Source: Wuchereria bancrofti (taxonomy: Eukaryota > Nematoda > Chromadorea > Rhabditida > Onchocercidae). Taken from it: a DNA stretch of 64,000 bases. This document shows, in pieces, positions 1 to 12,238 of this stretch (positions are counted from its first letter, which is position 1; the number at the start of each line of letters is the position of its first letter). A program made the translations under genes and the position numbers. The stretch spans positions 18,359,286 to 18,423,285 of the forward strand of contig SSBO01000012.1 in assembly GCA_005281725.1 (NCBI GenBank), read 5' to 3'. The notes under the pieces were generated by a model. It worked only from the letters and a program-made list of their open reading frames with translations, was not told the DNA's origin and did not search any database.

Positions 1-47
1 GTTTATCATAATTTCTAGATTGCCAGATCCTGCCGCACTCGCATCAA
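1..47 (-). CDS. filamin exon 9, piece A, truncated at window edge
   Basis: Reads DASAAGSGNLEIMIN after acceptor ttttgcag. The rest of the exon is present only in 23298-23369. Confidence 0.85.
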
Positions 48-3000
48 CTGCAAAAAAGTATGCATAATCTTATTCTAACGCTGTTCTAGCAAACTGTCAT
101 TTCTATAAAATTCTAACCAAATTTCCATAGAATATCTTGAACTGATAATCTAATGTGCCTTAAACGCTTCTCAAATCTAAAATGTGTGCACATCAAGTCT
201 TGAACAAATGTCTTTAATTACCTAAAAGTTCGTAAATCCAATCATCTAAAGCTATGAAATCAACCAAAAGATTATAGAAATCAATGCTTCAATGAGATCC
301 CTTTGATTTTCTAAGGCCTCCTTTTGCAAACAGAACGAAAAAAAAGAAACTGATTTAAATTCTTTATCATTGCTTCCGAACCTCCAATTATTGGCTTTTT
401 AACCATGTAAAAATTTAAAAGGTCAGTTAAAACAATAAAACAAACATTCTAATACGAGAGAACATCTTTGGAAACAGTAGAGAAGAGTATTGAATAGAAC
501 AAAGTGTAAAAAGATATGCCAGTGATAATTTCAAAACGAAATTAAAAATCAACAAGAATTCTCATATCTCAGGAGCTATGTTCTAATCCCCACATTCTAT
601 GATTTTTAAAATGGAATGAATAAAATTCTAGGATTGAATTTTTGGCACGAAAAAACTGGTGAGAACAAAATTTTCCAATTTTTATTTGAAATTATCCCTA
701 ATCGAATAATTAATTCATTAAAATTAGCTAAATTCACTGAAAGAAAAGAAAGGAAAGACAATACAGAAAAGAAAGGAAAGACAATACATTACCCCCAGTA
801 GAATAAATAAAGTAAACATAGAGAAAAGTTATTTTGGGAACAAACTTACTTTCGAAGGTATAATCCCTGAAAAGTTCATCTGCATTGATGAATTCTGGCA
901 TATTCCGAACAGTTACTAAATCTGGATCACCAACATTACACATAAATGGACTTTCGTATACGCTCTGATTGAAGAGTCGTACATCAATAGAATGTTCACC
1001 TTCAATACTTCCATATATTTATTTATTTACCTTACTAAAAAAAGAAAACTTCATTTATTCAACGAATTTATTTTAAACTATGCTTTTTCTGAACAGGTGG
1101 CAAAAGAAATATTTCTAACATTTTTATTAAATCGTAGTCGACATAACAAGTTTCCTTGTGCATTATAAGAAGGAAACATTTAATCTTTACTAACAAGCAA
1201 CAACATACTAATTCATACCAGCTTCAACAGGTTTCCATTCCACTTTGTGGGTTACGTCGTCAGTTTGATAAACTCGCGCTCGTTTTGATTTTCCGGAAGG
1301 TGCTAAAAAACATAAAGTTAATTGGTAAAAAAATTTTTTAATACTTTTTCTACTTTTTTTTACATTTTAGTCTCGCTGTCATCCTCATTCCAACATCTTA
1401 TATATATAGAATCAATCAAGAAGATGAACTGCTAAATCAATATCTGAAGGATTAGGATAGGATTAAAAATCTGTATAAATATATATCAACACTGAATATG
1501 CAAGATCTTGAAAAATGTCACAGTTTAATTTAAAATCAAAATATTCTCTGAAAATTATAAATTCAATTTTTGATTTCAAAACTTCAAGGATTTCTATTGA
1601 CAATGGACGACAACAAACATATAAGAAATTATTATTATGCGACTTTACACTACCGAAGAATTTTTTGACATTAATGAAAGCACTAATGCAAAGATTCATG
1701 TGCCGGTAACATTAGTATTTTATATTTTGTCAGATTTCATAACTCCTTTCAACAATTTTAAAAGATAGAAATAGCATAATTTGGATGTTTCTGATGGGAA
1801 AACTGGAGCATCAAAAAATAATAATTGCAGACTTTTAATAATCGCAAAAAATTGTTTTAGATGAAATAATGATTTTTGACAAGTGAAGATAAAAGATTAT
1901 TCATTCTAATCAAACAATGATATATTCTGGAGACAACAAGATGACTTTAAATGTCAATTAAGAGTAAATCATAATGAGAAAGGAAAGAATAAAGATTGAC
2001 GAGATCATTCAACTTTTCCCAAAAAAGAAATGCGACAAAATCAAAATCCAATCTATCCTACTTAGTTTGCATGTAGAAACTTCATGTAAGTGTAAAGTAA
2101 AGAATAACTTCATAACTTTGAAAGCGAATGCGCAAGAAATATACCAGTGATGGTAACGGTGATATCCTTACATTCAGCACCAACTGCATGAATAAAAAAG
2201 GTATTAAGTCGATCAACTGAAGCCATTCGTAAATTTTCGCCGTAAACAGATACTGAGCTTGCATCTGCTATATCCAAGATAAATGGAGAACCTGTAATTA
2301 GATTATCAATTTAGGTATCAGAATATATCATTTTGAGATGAATAAAAAATTTCTCTCAAGTCTAATTCTTTTCTTGAAATAATTAAGCGTTCCAGATAAA
2401 AAGCTAACAGTAGGGACGCAAAGTTATCAAATATTTAGGTAAACATATAATTCAACATCAGTTAAAATTTAAGCATCTGAATATCTGAAATAGTTATAAC
2501 ATGTAGCAATAAACATACAGATTTCTAGAGCGGAAAAACAGACAATGTAAAACTTACCTTTAACTTCCATATTATTAAAAAGGACATGAATTTTGTATTG
2601 TCCAGCACCGTCAGGAGTGAAACTGATTCGGTAGACACCCGAATTACCCTGTTCAAGAACCTCACACGGCAAACTTCGACCATGCCGTAATACCGAAACC
2701 TATTAATATATTAATAGGTTTCGATATATGTTTTTTTCGTCGTGAAAAAGGTAAACATAATTTGATTGTAAATATAATTTTCAACAATTCTTATTACAGT
2801 AATGGTAAAAACAGATTTTACATATTTTTTCTAAATTTTAAACAGAAAAATAGTTGGACGATTATGGATAAAATAGCAAGAATTTTTGCTGCTAAAAGTT
2901 ATTTATAACAAATTAAATAAAAAGATACACAACAAAATATAATTTATTAATTGCATGAAAGAATCAAAAGATTCGCAATCGGTAATATCGAATTAAATTT

Positions 3001-6000
3001 GAACAATCAGAACCATTTAACCATTTTAATGCAGTATATCGCACCTCTCCTTATATTACTAAAAAAGAACATGGTTAGAAATTTCTGATACCGCAGGTTA
3101 GCTGTATTTAATTTGAACGGCCCAGTAAATCACGAAGAACAAAGAATAGTAGTATCCCCCTTTCGATTTCTTCTCTGGATGGTGAAAAAATTTTACTCTA
3201 AGATTGAAATCGAAAAATCAAGAAAAGTGCTGATTTTTTCTAAATGGTTTTTAAATATAAAAAACCATACGGGGAGAACGAGTTCTAAGAAAATGTAGTT
3301 ATCAAAGAAAATTTATGACCGTATCAAACATTTCGAGGTATCAATTACATCTAACTTAACATGAAAAAAAAAATGTCCAGCGCTATCACTCGAAATCGCT
3401 GTTATTTTAGGAAGAGGAAATGACCGGTAAGAAGAATGGGAAGAAAACATCTTTGTAAGCTGTCGAAATTCGTTCATTCCCGATCATTTCTTATACCCCA
3501 TGATATATTATTATTATGACCAAATTATATGATATCACTGTACCCATACTATGATATACTATTACTGTATTCAGACATATATTACTGTATCCAAGCTCGA
3601 CTACTACTGTGTTGATTATTACTGTGCCGATTCTCCACAGCATTCTTGTATTCAGATTGACTACTGTATTCAGATGATATTGCTGATCCAATCTGATATT
3701 GTATTCAGACTATCATATATTAGTACTATATTCGGACTTATTGAATTCAGATTTTCTATATTGTTATTGTACTCAGATTGTTACACAGGCCATGTGGTTT
3801 ATGAATTTGCTGTTTGGTTTAACGGCGTATTCGCTGTCTCTTAGTAACTATTCATGTCAGTAATCTCTCTGCTTGTTTGATCTTTAAAAAGATTTGAATT
3901 TGTTATTGTATCAAAGACTTAATTTTATACCTAAATTTCAGAATACTAAGGTGTTCCAAAAATTTTTTGGTAATATAAGGAAATGAACTATTTTCAAAAG
4001 AATACTTTGAGAAAACCATCGCCAGCTTGTGACGCATTCACACTGAACTTTAGCTCTTGACCAACCAGCCCTACATCCAAACCATAAACCTAAATTTAGA
4101 AAGAAAAATAACTTCAATGTCAATAATTCCAAATTTACCTTTAAATAATCAAACTAATCAGGTTTTTAATTTTTATTGTTTCTAGCAAACTCAGCTTTAG
4201 TGATTTTGTCTGTTGAATAAAAAACGAATACCTGAACAAGATTGGCGTCGTAAACTTTACAAGAAAATGGAGAACCTCGAATGTGATCACCATCGTAAAG
4301 TATACCAATTTGCCATTTACCTGCAAAAGCCGAGCAAAAGGTTAGACTGAGATTGAAGGACGAGAAAAAAATGGATAAAATTTCACTTAGTTGAAAATCA
4401 TAGGTAAGGGCAGGTTTTAATTGCATATTGTTTACAAGCAAATGTCATATATCAATTAGTTTTCTATTTACTTACATGAATCAAAAGAACTGATGAGCCA
4501 TACCAAAATCTGAATCACCGTTTGTTAGAAAAGAAAGGGAAGAACTAAAAGGCAATGATGTCTAGATATGAGATTTAACAAAGAAAATTTGTGCTTCCTT
4601 AAATACTGGAAATATGTCGCTAGATTTTCTTCAAGAATTCAAGAACTGCATTAAAAGTTCTCAAGCCACCAGAACAACGCAGTTTTGAAACCTATCATCC
4701 AACTCACAATTTCCTTGTGATTCATAATGTCAAAAATGAATTGGATAACAATGCGCAGTGTAAACAATGCTGGATTCTTCCAGTCAGTTTCAAACTTCGT
4801 GTTACTATCAAAACCAAACAGTCTAATTAATCATTTAAGACTTACTGCCATGTGCTCTTATTTTGCAGTCATATCCTATGGTACTCTTATTTTATTCTAT
4901 TTGTACTGTTCTCAGCACAAAAAAAAAAAAAATCCACCATTATAGTATTTGCAAAAAAAGAGAAAAAACTGAAAATATAAAAATGTTGGGAACTTTTAAT
5001 CTAATATTTAATAAACAAAGCTGAAACTTTATCTTTTAAGGCCTGCTGATAAACGAATAATTTGGTGTAGTAGTGATGGATTCCTTGAAAGATTTCATAA
5101 GATTACCTTAGCTCCATATATTTTATGCAGAAAACTTTAGAAACAGATTTTTTTTTTCGGAAAATATCGAATATCGTCCATTAAATTGTCAAACAAGAAT
5201 TTTAAAAGAGAAAGAAAATAGATGCTTATAATTAATAGTACTGAAAAAATAATTATCGTAAACTAAATAATTATCATAAATTAATGTGTAAGAAAGTAAA
5301 CAACAAACAGATGTCTGGAATCTAAATTCTGCCTTAACAATGCTATAATAAAATCAGACAATAGCTCAATTTTGAAATTTAAGCAGAAGTAAGATTTTGG
5401 GTCTGTTGATGTCAAATATGGCAATAAGAAAAAAGACAACAATTTTGAATTCGTGACCTAGTATTTTAGAGTAAAATTCTGATTGCACTAAAAACAGTAT
5501 CACAGCAAGTGTCCATCTGTTAGCATAAATGATGAATCGAGACCCTAAGATAAAGCCATCAACCAGTAAATCGTAAATCAATCAGTAACGAATTAAAACA
5601 AACTAACCAACTTCATTTGGTGTGAAAGTAGCTGTAAAAATGCTTCCTTTCTTGAGTACTTGGCAATTTTTGACACATCCCGAAGGCGCAATTGCTTCAA
5701 CAAGGATGGAACCAGCGGAAGAGTCACCGTGTGCATTTATCTATAAGTTCTTATCACTAAATTAGAATTGTCAACATTTTCAGTTTCATCTTCTTGAAAC
5801 ACGCATTTTTTATCAAAGAATACACGATTTCACTACTGTGCGATTCATTAGAATAAATCATTTTCTGTGAAAATCAGTTTTTCCGGGCTTATAGAAAACT
5901 ATCTCTTTCCTGTTTCCTGCAAGTTTCTTGCAGTTAAAAATTCTCTTTTAAATTGAATTTATTTGTTGCCAGATAGTTATGCGATAATGTGATTATAAAA

Positions 6001-6896
6001 ATAATCTGTCCTGCAACATTTTGGAAACTGCGCCAAATCGCATAGGACTTCAAATATATCTAGAGATATCAGGTCACTTACCACTACTTCAACAATCGAA
6101 CCAATGGAACAAGGTTCACTTAAACCGGAAAAAGAAACATGCCCAATATCGGGCACCGGATAGAGGTCCATATCGTCGTCGTTGTTGTTGTCGTGGTCGT
6201 CGTTGTTGCTAATTTTCCTGTTTTAATTTGTTGGATTCTATTTTAGAGCTTATAATGATGTTGATTTTAAAATTTGAAGCGTTGCAAAGTCGATTGTTGT
6301 TCTAATTCTCGACACAATATGCGAGTCTGCAATTTATGATAAAAATTAAGAATGTTTGAAAAACATGGTTCTAAAATGGCGTAAGCAATAATATATCAGT
6401 AATAGTTTATGTATACAAAAAATCGATCTAAAAGAATTCAAAAATATGGACCAAATAAAAATATGCGAATATTGTAATCAATAAAAGATAAGAAATCGCT
6501 TCATTTTCATTCTTTTTTATGTTATATTATCTTACAAAACTATGATGTTAAACATATTTTTCAATAAATTACGCATATATTTCAATTATATTTCAATTCA
6601 TTTACTTTCCATTTAAGAGAAAAGTTTCATTGGTTTCTTAGTTTTAAAGGACTTTTTGAAATGAATTTCGATTTAAGAGTTTAAATGCTATTGAAAATCA
6701 TTTAAAACAACAACAGAGGAAAGTGGAGAAACTGGAAATAGAATGAAGGGGAAGTTTCTCGGGAGTGTTATATCGCATGACTAACCCACTCACATTCACC
6801 AACCAACAACAGCATCATCGTCACTCCAAAAATGTTTCAATTCATTTCACGGGTTGAATTTCTGAACTATGGATGGAAGAAAGGAAAGGGAAGGAA
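1..6896 (-). CDS. filamin gene, piece A (redundant or allelic copy of exons 1-9)
   Basis: This piece carries exons 1-8 complete (6082-6217, 5608-5740, 4232-4320, 4006-4089, 2558-2699, 2145-2291, 1219-1302, 850-999) and the first 47 bases of exon 9 (1-47). All are open and in phase. Bases 1-3810 match 23370-27183 almost exactly, with one visible indel cluster near 1071-1083. Bases from about 3086 onward differ from 28083-31871 by many substitutions and small indels, including amino-acid changes, as expected for a second haplotype. I do not think this is a second gene. Confidence 0.85.
850..999 (-). CDS. filamin exon 8, piece A
   Basis: Matches 24219-24368, including the SPFMCNVGDPDLVTVRN segment. 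Confidence 0.84.
1219..1302 (-). CDS. filamin exon 7, piece A
   Basis: Matches 24592-24675, APSGKSKRARVYQTDDVTHK onward. Confidence 0.86.
2145..2291 (-). CDS. filamin exon 6, piece A
   Basis: Matches 25518-25664, GSPFILDIADASSVSVYGEN onward; donor CACTG|GTATAT. Confidence 0.87.
2558..2699 (-). CDS. filamin exon 5, piece A
   Basis: Matches 25931-26072 and 27556-27697. The 3' splice site sits in the palindrome at 2694-2723. Confidence 0.87.
2694..2723. repeat. perfect 30-bp palindrome over the exon 5 splice acceptor
   Basis: Two 14-base arms (cgaaacctattaat and attaataggtttcg) flank a central AT with no mismatch. The acceptor AG and the first six bases of exon 5 lie in one arm. The same palindrome occurs at 26067-26096 and 27692-27721 in the redundant copies. 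Confidence 0.9.
2700..4005 (-). other. filamin intron 4, piece A
   Basis: Non-coding apart from half of the palindrome and the degenerate tandem repeat at 3500-3785. The copies are 26073-27183 (truncated) and 27698-29005. Confidence 0.7.
3500..3785. repeat. degenerate short tandem repeat in filamin intron 4
   Basis: A drifting motif around attactgtattcagacatat recurs many times (tactgtattcag, ttgtattcag, tactatattcgg, attgtactcag). Copies lie at 26873-27158 and, more diverged, at 28500-28780. It is old and non-coding. Short open frames through it (for example 3491-3691 and 3551-3844) are by-products. Confidence 0.7.
4006..4089 (-). CDS. filamin exon 4, haplotype A
   Basis: Reads VYGLDVGLVGQELKFSVNAS then QAGDGFLK. 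Donor AAA|GTATTC as in the other copy. Confidence 0.82.
4232..4320 (-). CDS. filamin exon 3, haplotype A
   Basis: Reads KWQIGILYDGDHIRGSPFSC then KVYDANLVQ. DGDH is the form I recall from other filamins, so the DGHH of the other copy is probably the derived allele. Confidence 0.87.
4321..5607 (-). other. filamin intron 2, haplotype A
   Basis: AT-rich, no coding signal seen. Corresponds to 29324-30600 with many small differences. Confidence 0.7.
5608..5740 (-). CDS. filamin exon 2, haplotype A
   Basis: Reads INAHGDSSAGSILVEAIAPS and ends FTPNEVG, with acceptor cttatag and donor GTTAG. It differs from 30601-30733 by His/Arg and Ile/Val changes. Confidence 0.87.
6082..6217 (-). CDS. filamin exon 1, haplotype A
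   Basis: Same acceptor, donor and protein as the exon at 31066-31201; a serine codon TCC replaces TCT. Confidence 0.85.
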
Positions 6897-6897
6897 N

Positions 6898-7176
6898 TTC
6901 TTGATGAAGGTATTCGAGAATCTTCCAAAAACGATAGGTAACTATGTGAACCTGCACGTAGATCACTGGGGTCAGATGGTACTGATGAAGTCAGTTCTTT
7001 GGATTTCGGAATTTCAAAAGCCCTGACTTCTGTATACATTGTTGGTGTAGCAGTTCGTTCATCATGTGGCAAATTCGTCATTGTTCCTTTTGCATACTCA
7101 TATGTCCTAGCCGGTGATACATTGTTATAACGTGTTTCGGCTGTATAGGTGGACGTCACGATACCTCGTCCATCAT
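6898..7176 (-). CDS. filamin exon 18, haplotype B, partial
   Basis: Identical in sense to 12896-13174, GIVTSTYTAETRYNNVSPAR onward, cut by the n at 6897. The open frame that continues past the n into 6842-6896 is a join artefact. Confidence 0.85.
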
Positions 7177-10100
7177 CTGCAATTGCAATACACTGTCTCT
7201 ATCTACTTCACTGCATATCTCTTTTTATTTAATGTGCAATTTCATTTAAATCAATGTAATCACAAGTACAAACCTGTAAAAGTTCGACTACTGACTGTTT
7301 GACCAGATGTGACATTAGCACCAGCAACTGTACCATTGCCATACTGGGCCACCATATAACCTAGTCGATCATCTTTCTTATCAATTAAACTTGAAGATGT
7401 TTGATCAGTTTCTCGTTCTTTTTCTCGTGCTAGTGGATCGTAATCATCAATTTTTCGTAACCTAAATTATATAAGCTTTATCCAACAGCAAATAAAAAGA
7501 AAAAACCAAAAGTTAGAAGGTAAGTGAATTAAGATTTTTTATTTTAGACAAGCTGAATCTATTGAGAATGCAGTTCGGAATTCATCAAATTTTTGGCCAT
7601 TTTTGGCCAAAAGTGACAGAATAAATCAGCATGGAAAATCTTTCACCATCAACTATTGATAAATCTAAGTAGATGAAGACTCGTTAACTGTTTTTTGTTT
7701 CATTCATAGAAAACTATGAAAAGTAAAATCTCTTTTTAACTTCATGGAATTCGAGTCGAAGCAATAATGGAACAATAATTTTAAAGACATATGTGAAGTT
7801 TAATAATCAAATAGCGCCTCGAGCTCTTGCAGCCCATCTTCTAAAAGTATGATAACAGAATTCTTAATAACACACCTATGCTGATTTTCAGTGATAAGAG
7901 GAGCAGTTTTGTATTCGGCTTTCCGTAACAAATCTGGTGATTTAGGATGTTCCAGAAGAGATGATCGATCAAGTGACTTTTCTCTTGTGTGTTTTAGGAA
8001 GGCGGAAGAACCAGATGATTCAGCACCATCTTCCATGGATAAGCCACAAGATGTCAACTTTTGCACTGCAAAATAGGACTATTATAAAGGATTTTGGTTG
8101 CGAAAATTTGAAACGCTGCTCATGAATCTTTCATATAACTGGAAGTTATCAAATTTTTTCCCTGCATTAACTGTTCCTCAATTGTAGTTAAACTGAAATC
8201 ATGAAATGTCAGTTGGAAGCAAGAACAGAATCTTTCAACAGGGATCAAATTTGTTATTATCCCAATTACAAATCTGACGATTACGATACTCTTCACCCAG
8301 AAATTCAATCAGTATTTCTTAATACGGTTAAACTTGAAAGAATGAATTAATGGATATCTTCCTCATATAACAGAATAAGTGAGCATTCCATCAAAATGAT
8401 GCAGAATTTATCAGACAAACATTTCTAGCATGAATGGACAAATGGAACATTAAATTGGTTAATCTTTTCTTTGTATGTCTTTAATGTATTATGAAAATTT
8501 GAACATCTCGCCCTCTTCACCACATAGTTTTTTTGGATAAATTAAAAAAAATCCTATAAAATAGCTCCAAACATGCAACAAAATAGTAAACAAGTAGAGA
8601 AGATGATAAGAGAGAAGTCAATATGATGAGCTTATCTATTATGTGGTAATATTTAAAAGAAGAAAACTTAGAATTAACCCATAAGAGAATTGAGAAATTA
8701 ATTTGTCACATACAATATAAATCTGTCTTTCTGTTTCTGTTACTAGGGCAACAACTTTTTCCTTCTCTATATACCTGCCCTTACTGATTACTTAATATGG
8801 CGATGACAAAGAATGTATGATACAATCCATTCGATTTGCACCACTAACCCACCCAGGTGTTAAGGGTTTTAATATACTAGAAGAGGGCTTAATATTTATT
8901 TTTATAATTTATGAGAGGCATATTTATCTAATTTCGATGGCAAATTTTGTGTAAGGACAAGCATAAGGAAATTGTTTGGAATGCAACTGTCAACTGTTAG
9001 TCTTGTAAGAAATAAATATTTTCTGCAATTTTTTCATTCTCATACTTCCTACCTGTTCCGAACGAAAGAAAGAATTTATTAAAGCAGTTATACCTCGTAT
9101 CTTCATTAACTCACCCAGCAGAATTTATTTTTTTAATTATCAGTCAAAAATTAAATTCAGCTGAGAGGTTAAGCGCAGCAATTCTTAAACATTATCTTGA
9201 TTCACTAGGGGAAAAAATTAAAAAGACCGCAGGAGAGAAGAAATTAACAATGACAAGCTAAAAACGCAAGCTTTTTTTTTTTTTTTTTTTTAAAGGCTCT
9301 AAATTATACAAATTAAAAATCGAGCAAGGATGCCATCAATTTCTAATCTAATTCGCAAACACAAAGTTTTTGCGCCCGTTATATTTTTTCTTTTTTCTAA
9401 AATACTTTCTCGATTATCAAAAATTTTTTAAGATGAAATTACTTCTGTCATCTACTGCTTTTGCGAATTTTTTTATAACTGCATTATCAGGGACAGCAAC
9501 ACTACAATACATCAGTCATTCTGGAGAAAATTTGGGTATAGATTCTATTAAATCACACTTCACTCATGGTGATTATTTCACAAAAACCCAGTTTATAATT
9601 GACACCTCATGCCATTAGGTTGAGAATTGAGCAACGGTAACTGATAACATCAAAACATAACATTACAACTATTATCTATCTCATAATATAGTAGATGTCA
9701 ACTTTTTGTATATAGCTTTATGTGTATTGTGTCTTTAAGGTCATATATGTAAAAGTTCGCATATTTGTTTATTTTTAGACAAATAAATGAAATACATCAG
9801 TAAAGAAAACTATGATCTGTCGGGAAATGACCTATTTCAAATCAAAAAATATTACTGCCAGATGGATGTAATAATGTGAATAGGGGAATATTACGAGAAA
9901 AACTTCTACGAGACTTCTGGTAGGCTTTACACAATGAATTATTTGCCAAACTACTTCCCGATACGATACATTATGTTCAGTTTTCAATCAGTTGTACAAT
10001 TCTTATACTTTTCTGCATTATTACTGATAAGTTTCTTCGCTATATCAGTCGAGAATGAAAAATTTGGTTTCTATCATAGTCATTCTATTAATTAGCTACA

Positions 10101-11760
10101 TTTCAATGAATATTTGCTATACCTAAATCATAAAGGTACTTCCGCCAAGAAGTTCACGTTAAGATGCTAAAAAGTTCACGTTAAGCTTTATTAATTTCCT
10201 GAAATTAATTCAACTAGAAATACAAGTTTTTAAACTTCGATAACCTGGGGATGAAGATGTGATTGTCGCTGTCTGTTGCGAAATTATAGATGTTGAAACA
10301 CTTTGACCAACCTGCTTCGGTAAAATATCAACACGAATAGGACACCCTGAAAAATAAATTAATACATTTGTTGCAGTGTCAGCAGAAAAAAGTATCATCG
10401 ATGTACATGAAGATTTCTTTTTCTGAAGATTCTCATAAATATTAAAAAATATGACTCATGTCCTTTTAAAACTGCTATTACAATTGTTGCAGCTCAGTCT
10501 ATATTGGATTTGATATCACTTGAATCAGAATGAGAAATTAGTGGAATGGCACCTCTCAATAGCAATTCTATGAAATGTAGTATTAGACTGAATGAATATT
10601 TGTAGAAAATATTCAGCGCTTCTACAAGTTAAAAGATTTATCGATGGCGAATGATCGACAGATTCAATGGTACTTACGAGGAACGAAGCAGTCGTATAAA
10701 ACAAGAAATAGAAAAAATAGTAAAGTTTGATTTAGAAAATGTAATAGAAAGAGTAGAATATCATCTCAGCACTGGAATTACAAAGAAATCTGCTTTAATG
10801 ATAAAGCGCACATACTGATTCAAATGCGCTTCCCTCAAGAAAAAAAGTTCAAGATAAAAAATAAATTCGATCATTTGCAAGGTTTTTTAAAAGTCCTCAT
10901 CGCACTGATTTCCAAGGCACAAATGCAAAGTAAATTCATGAAAGTTCTTCAATGATTAAAAATGTTTTCGTCCAAACCGTCATCTTTGTAACAGAATCCA
11001 AATGCAGACTTCACTTATCACAATTGGGAACATTCTAAACATAGTATTTAGATAGATCCAAACATATTATTTAGATAGATTTTAACAGAATCTATAGAAA
11101 ACTTATTATATATAACAAAAAATGAAGGATAAATAAATGCGAAAAGGTGTTCAATCGCGGGATGAAGAGAAACGAAGCAAGGAGATAAAAATAAATATTT
11201 ACAGACCCTTGAAAGAATAATTTGTTACCTCTCTTTGTGTTACTGCCGAATGAATGGGGAAGTTATAACAGGAAATATTGCGTTCGCAAAAAGTAGACTA
11301 ACTATGACTTTCTCCTGACCGAAACAACTTTCAGTCAATAATTCATTTTTGAATCATTTCATTTATTTGTCCACATTATTTATTGACTAACATGATGTTT
11401 ATTTGCTTATTTAATCAATTACGGCTTATTTCATTTGCTTTTTATGCAATAAAATTTGTTAACTCACTGATCTTATTTTAATTTGAATGTTTTACTCTAT
11501 TCCTTATAGTATATTTCACTGTCAACTTTGCCTTTTCACTGATAACTTCTGTTCATAATGTTACAACATAGAAAAATACCATCGCTTCGAATTCAATAAA
11601 ACAGAATTAAATTAATCTTTTTAAAAAATGACAACCTTATATGAAATTAATGAAAAGAATTGAAATCAGAAAACATACCCTGTACTTGTTCGCCATTGAA
11701 TGTTACATCGATAACATATTTGCCTGGATATTGTGGAATAAACGTGACCAAACAACGTCC
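6898..11760 (-). CDS. filamin gene, piece B (second haplotype of exons 14-18)
   Basis: This piece aligns along its whole length with 12896-17692. It carries part of exon 18 (6898-7176), exon 17 (7274-7461), exon 16 (7876-8065), exon 15 (10245-10346) and part of exon 14 (11679-11760), all open and in phase. The first 570 or so bases and the last 170 or so are identical to the other copy, and the middle is diverged. That is the pattern of one arm of an assembly bubble. The joins at 6897 and 11761 make no biological sense. Confidence 0.85.
7274..7461 (-). CDS. filamin exon 17, haplotype B
   Basis: Same sequence as 13272-13459. Divergence between the haplotypes begins just outside this exon, near 7470. 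Confidence 0.85.
7876..8065 (-). CDS. filamin exon 16, haplotype B (diverged)
   Basis: Reads QKLTSCGLSMEDGAESSGSS, then AFLKHTREKSLDRSSLLEHP and LLRKAEYKTAPLITENQH. By eye it has about 17 base differences in 190 from 13889-14078, about ten of them changing a residue. It is still open, with the same splice sites. Confidence 0.82.
8066..10244 (-). other. filamin intron 15, haplotype B
   Basis: No coding signal. It contains a 20-T run (9272-9291) that is absent from the matching part of 14079-16078, so the run is haplotype-specific. Confidence 0.7.
10245..10346 (-). CDS. filamin exon 15, haplotype B
   Basis: Same protein as 16079-16180 (CPIRVDILPKQVGQSVSTSI). Unlike exon 16, it shows no amino-acid difference. 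Confidence 0.86.
10347..11678 (-). other. filamin intron 14, haplotype B
   Basis: Aligns with 16181-17612. No coding signal seen. Confidence 0.7.
11679..11760 (-). CDS. filamin exon 14, haplotype B, partial
   Basis: Matches 17613-17694, ending at the n at 11761. Reads GRCLVTFIPQYPGKYVIDVT and FNGEQVQ. Confidence 0.85.
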
Positions 11761-11761
11761 N

Positions 11762-12188
11762 ATATATATATATATATATATATACCCACACATACATACA
11801 TCAGTTGACCTATTCACTTGTAATAAGATTTACAATTACCTGCTCAAAGTTTGAAATGATTCTTCAACGGGTCGTGACAAATCGAAACATCGTTCGCCAT
11901 CCTTCCCTGCATTTATATTACGATAACTTTGTTCACCAGCACCTTGAAAATGATAACTGTTATTTTTCCCAAGACTACACTTTTAAGTTTTTGAAGGGAA
12001 TTCTGCACAGCTCATTATGCTATTGTTTAACAACTGACAAAAGACGGTGGTAGTTGAATATGTAATGCCGAAACGAGACACTTGAAAAGTCGCAGAAAGT
12101 TCACAAAATTCAGGAAACAAGTTTGCGACAAGAGGCAGAATATCTTTCAAATGCGAAATACAAGAAATGGATCAGTTGAGGCAGCCAC
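11762..12188. other. left end of piece C: TA microsatellite and non-coding sequence
   Basis: A (TA)n run starts the piece at 11762-11783, which probably explains why assembly stopped here. I see no filamin exon in the rest. Confidence 0.6.
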
Positions 12189-12238
12189 TTAAGAAAGAGA
12201 CGAAAAAACAAAAGAAATGATGCTCTTCCGGATATCAC

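Noticed and set aside
6842..7159. Open frame crossing the n at 6897
   Set aside because: It fuses the end of piece A to the middle of filamin exon 18. The left part is intergenic or intronic sequence in 31817-31871.
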